From: JACPHB01 sp964495505
GTDB lineage: Bacteria; Patescibacteriota; Minisyncoccia; UBA10092
Reading direction: 5' to 3'
Length of the DNA: 11,741 nt
NCBI GenBank assembly: GCA_964495505.1
Contig: CAZBVM010000016.1
Coordinates: 1 to 11,741, forward strand
This document shows, one piece after another, positions 11,609 through 11,741 of this stretch. The first letter of the stretch is position 1, and each line of letters opens with the position of its first letter. The position numbers and the translations under genes were made by a program. The notes beneath the pieces were generated by a model. It worked only from the letters and a program-made list of their open reading frames with translations. It did no database searches and was not told where the DNA came from.

Positions 11609-11708
11609 GCAGAATCGCCAACTGCTTTTTTCGCCCAAAATTCAATACGAATTGGTCGCCGAGCGAAGCGAGGCGGCTTCCAACGGCTTGCGCTTTTCTA
11701 AAATGTGG
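11609..11708. repeat. Right arm of the 100-bp inverted repeat
   Basis: Reverse complement of 10103-10202 with five substitutions and no length change. It lies about 33 bases upstream of the recombinase start codon, so the recombinase promoter must lie in or next to it. Confidence 0.92.
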
Positions 11709-11741
11709 TCTATTCTTGAAATAGTTCGGACGGTTTTCGCC
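11610..11741 (+). pseudogene. Headless recombinase C-terminus (partial, runs off the window)
   Basis: On the plus strand the right repeat arm reads QNRQLLFSPKIQYELVAERS, then EAASNGLRFSKMW. This is the recombinase C-terminus with I/L, K/E, A/V and S/G changes. It then continues SILEIVRTVFA to the window edge, 44 codons without a stop. It has no N-terminal part: a stop (TAG, 11583) lies upstream in frame. It is either a decayed second integrase or an alternative tail for the present gene after inversion. Confidence 0.65.

Noticed and set aside
10033..11708. The inverted repeats as classical attL/attR of the integrated element
   Set aside because: att sites of an integrated element are direct repeats; these are inverted and 100 bp long, and the right one lacks the tRNA T-arm sequence.

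Overview
The window looks like a piece of a small-genomed Patescibacteria (Candidate Phyla Radiation, probably Parcubacteria-like) chromosome. The reasons are AT-rich DNA, closely packed housekeeping genes, few clear Shine-Dalgarno sites, CPR-style versions of TrmD, MurD, L10/L12 and a wHTH-nucleotidyltransferase-like protein, and a tRNA gene that does not encode its full CCA end. TGA serves as a normal stop, so the genetic code is standard. The lineage is inferred from gene style, not from a marker tree.

Layout, left to right. The 3' end of an unknown gene and its terminator come first. They are followed by trmD (tRNA m1G37 methyltransferase), a Gpt-like purine phosphoribosyltransferase and a guaB-like IMP dehydrogenase, which together suggest purine salvage. 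Next is an apparent two-gene accessory unit: a 689-residue protein with two metallophosphoesterase-like halves around a winged helix, then a small HNH-like protein, ending in a terminator and a 98-bp near-perfect inverted repeat. Then come a protein-L-isoaspartate methyltransferase (pcm), murD, a small membrane protein behind a consensus sigma-70 promoter, and the ribosomal unit: promoter, attenuator-type leader, rplJ, rplL and a wHTH gene whose stop codon shares one base with a tRNA-Val(CAC). The last 1.6 kb is a large serine recombinase on the minus strand. Its reading frame runs into the tRNA gene and it is flanked by a 100-bp inverted repeat.

Two patterns stand out. First, short GC-rich palindromes or hairpin clusters sit in frame inside essential genes (trmD, pcm twice, the rplL hinge) and inside the rplJ leader. 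Some of these loci share sequence cores, which recalls the Rickettsia palindromic elements. Second, the recombinase repeats have equal length and both encode the recombinase C-terminus in frame. Flipping the segment between them would leave an intact recombinase gene on the other strand with a different C-terminal tail, so the gene may be an invertible switch or carry a remnant of a partner integrase.

Other points: the IMPDH appears to lack the catalytic Arg-Tyr flap dyad, TrmD has substitutions in a normally invariant region, and the rplJ leader can form two mutually exclusive structures, one of them a terminator.
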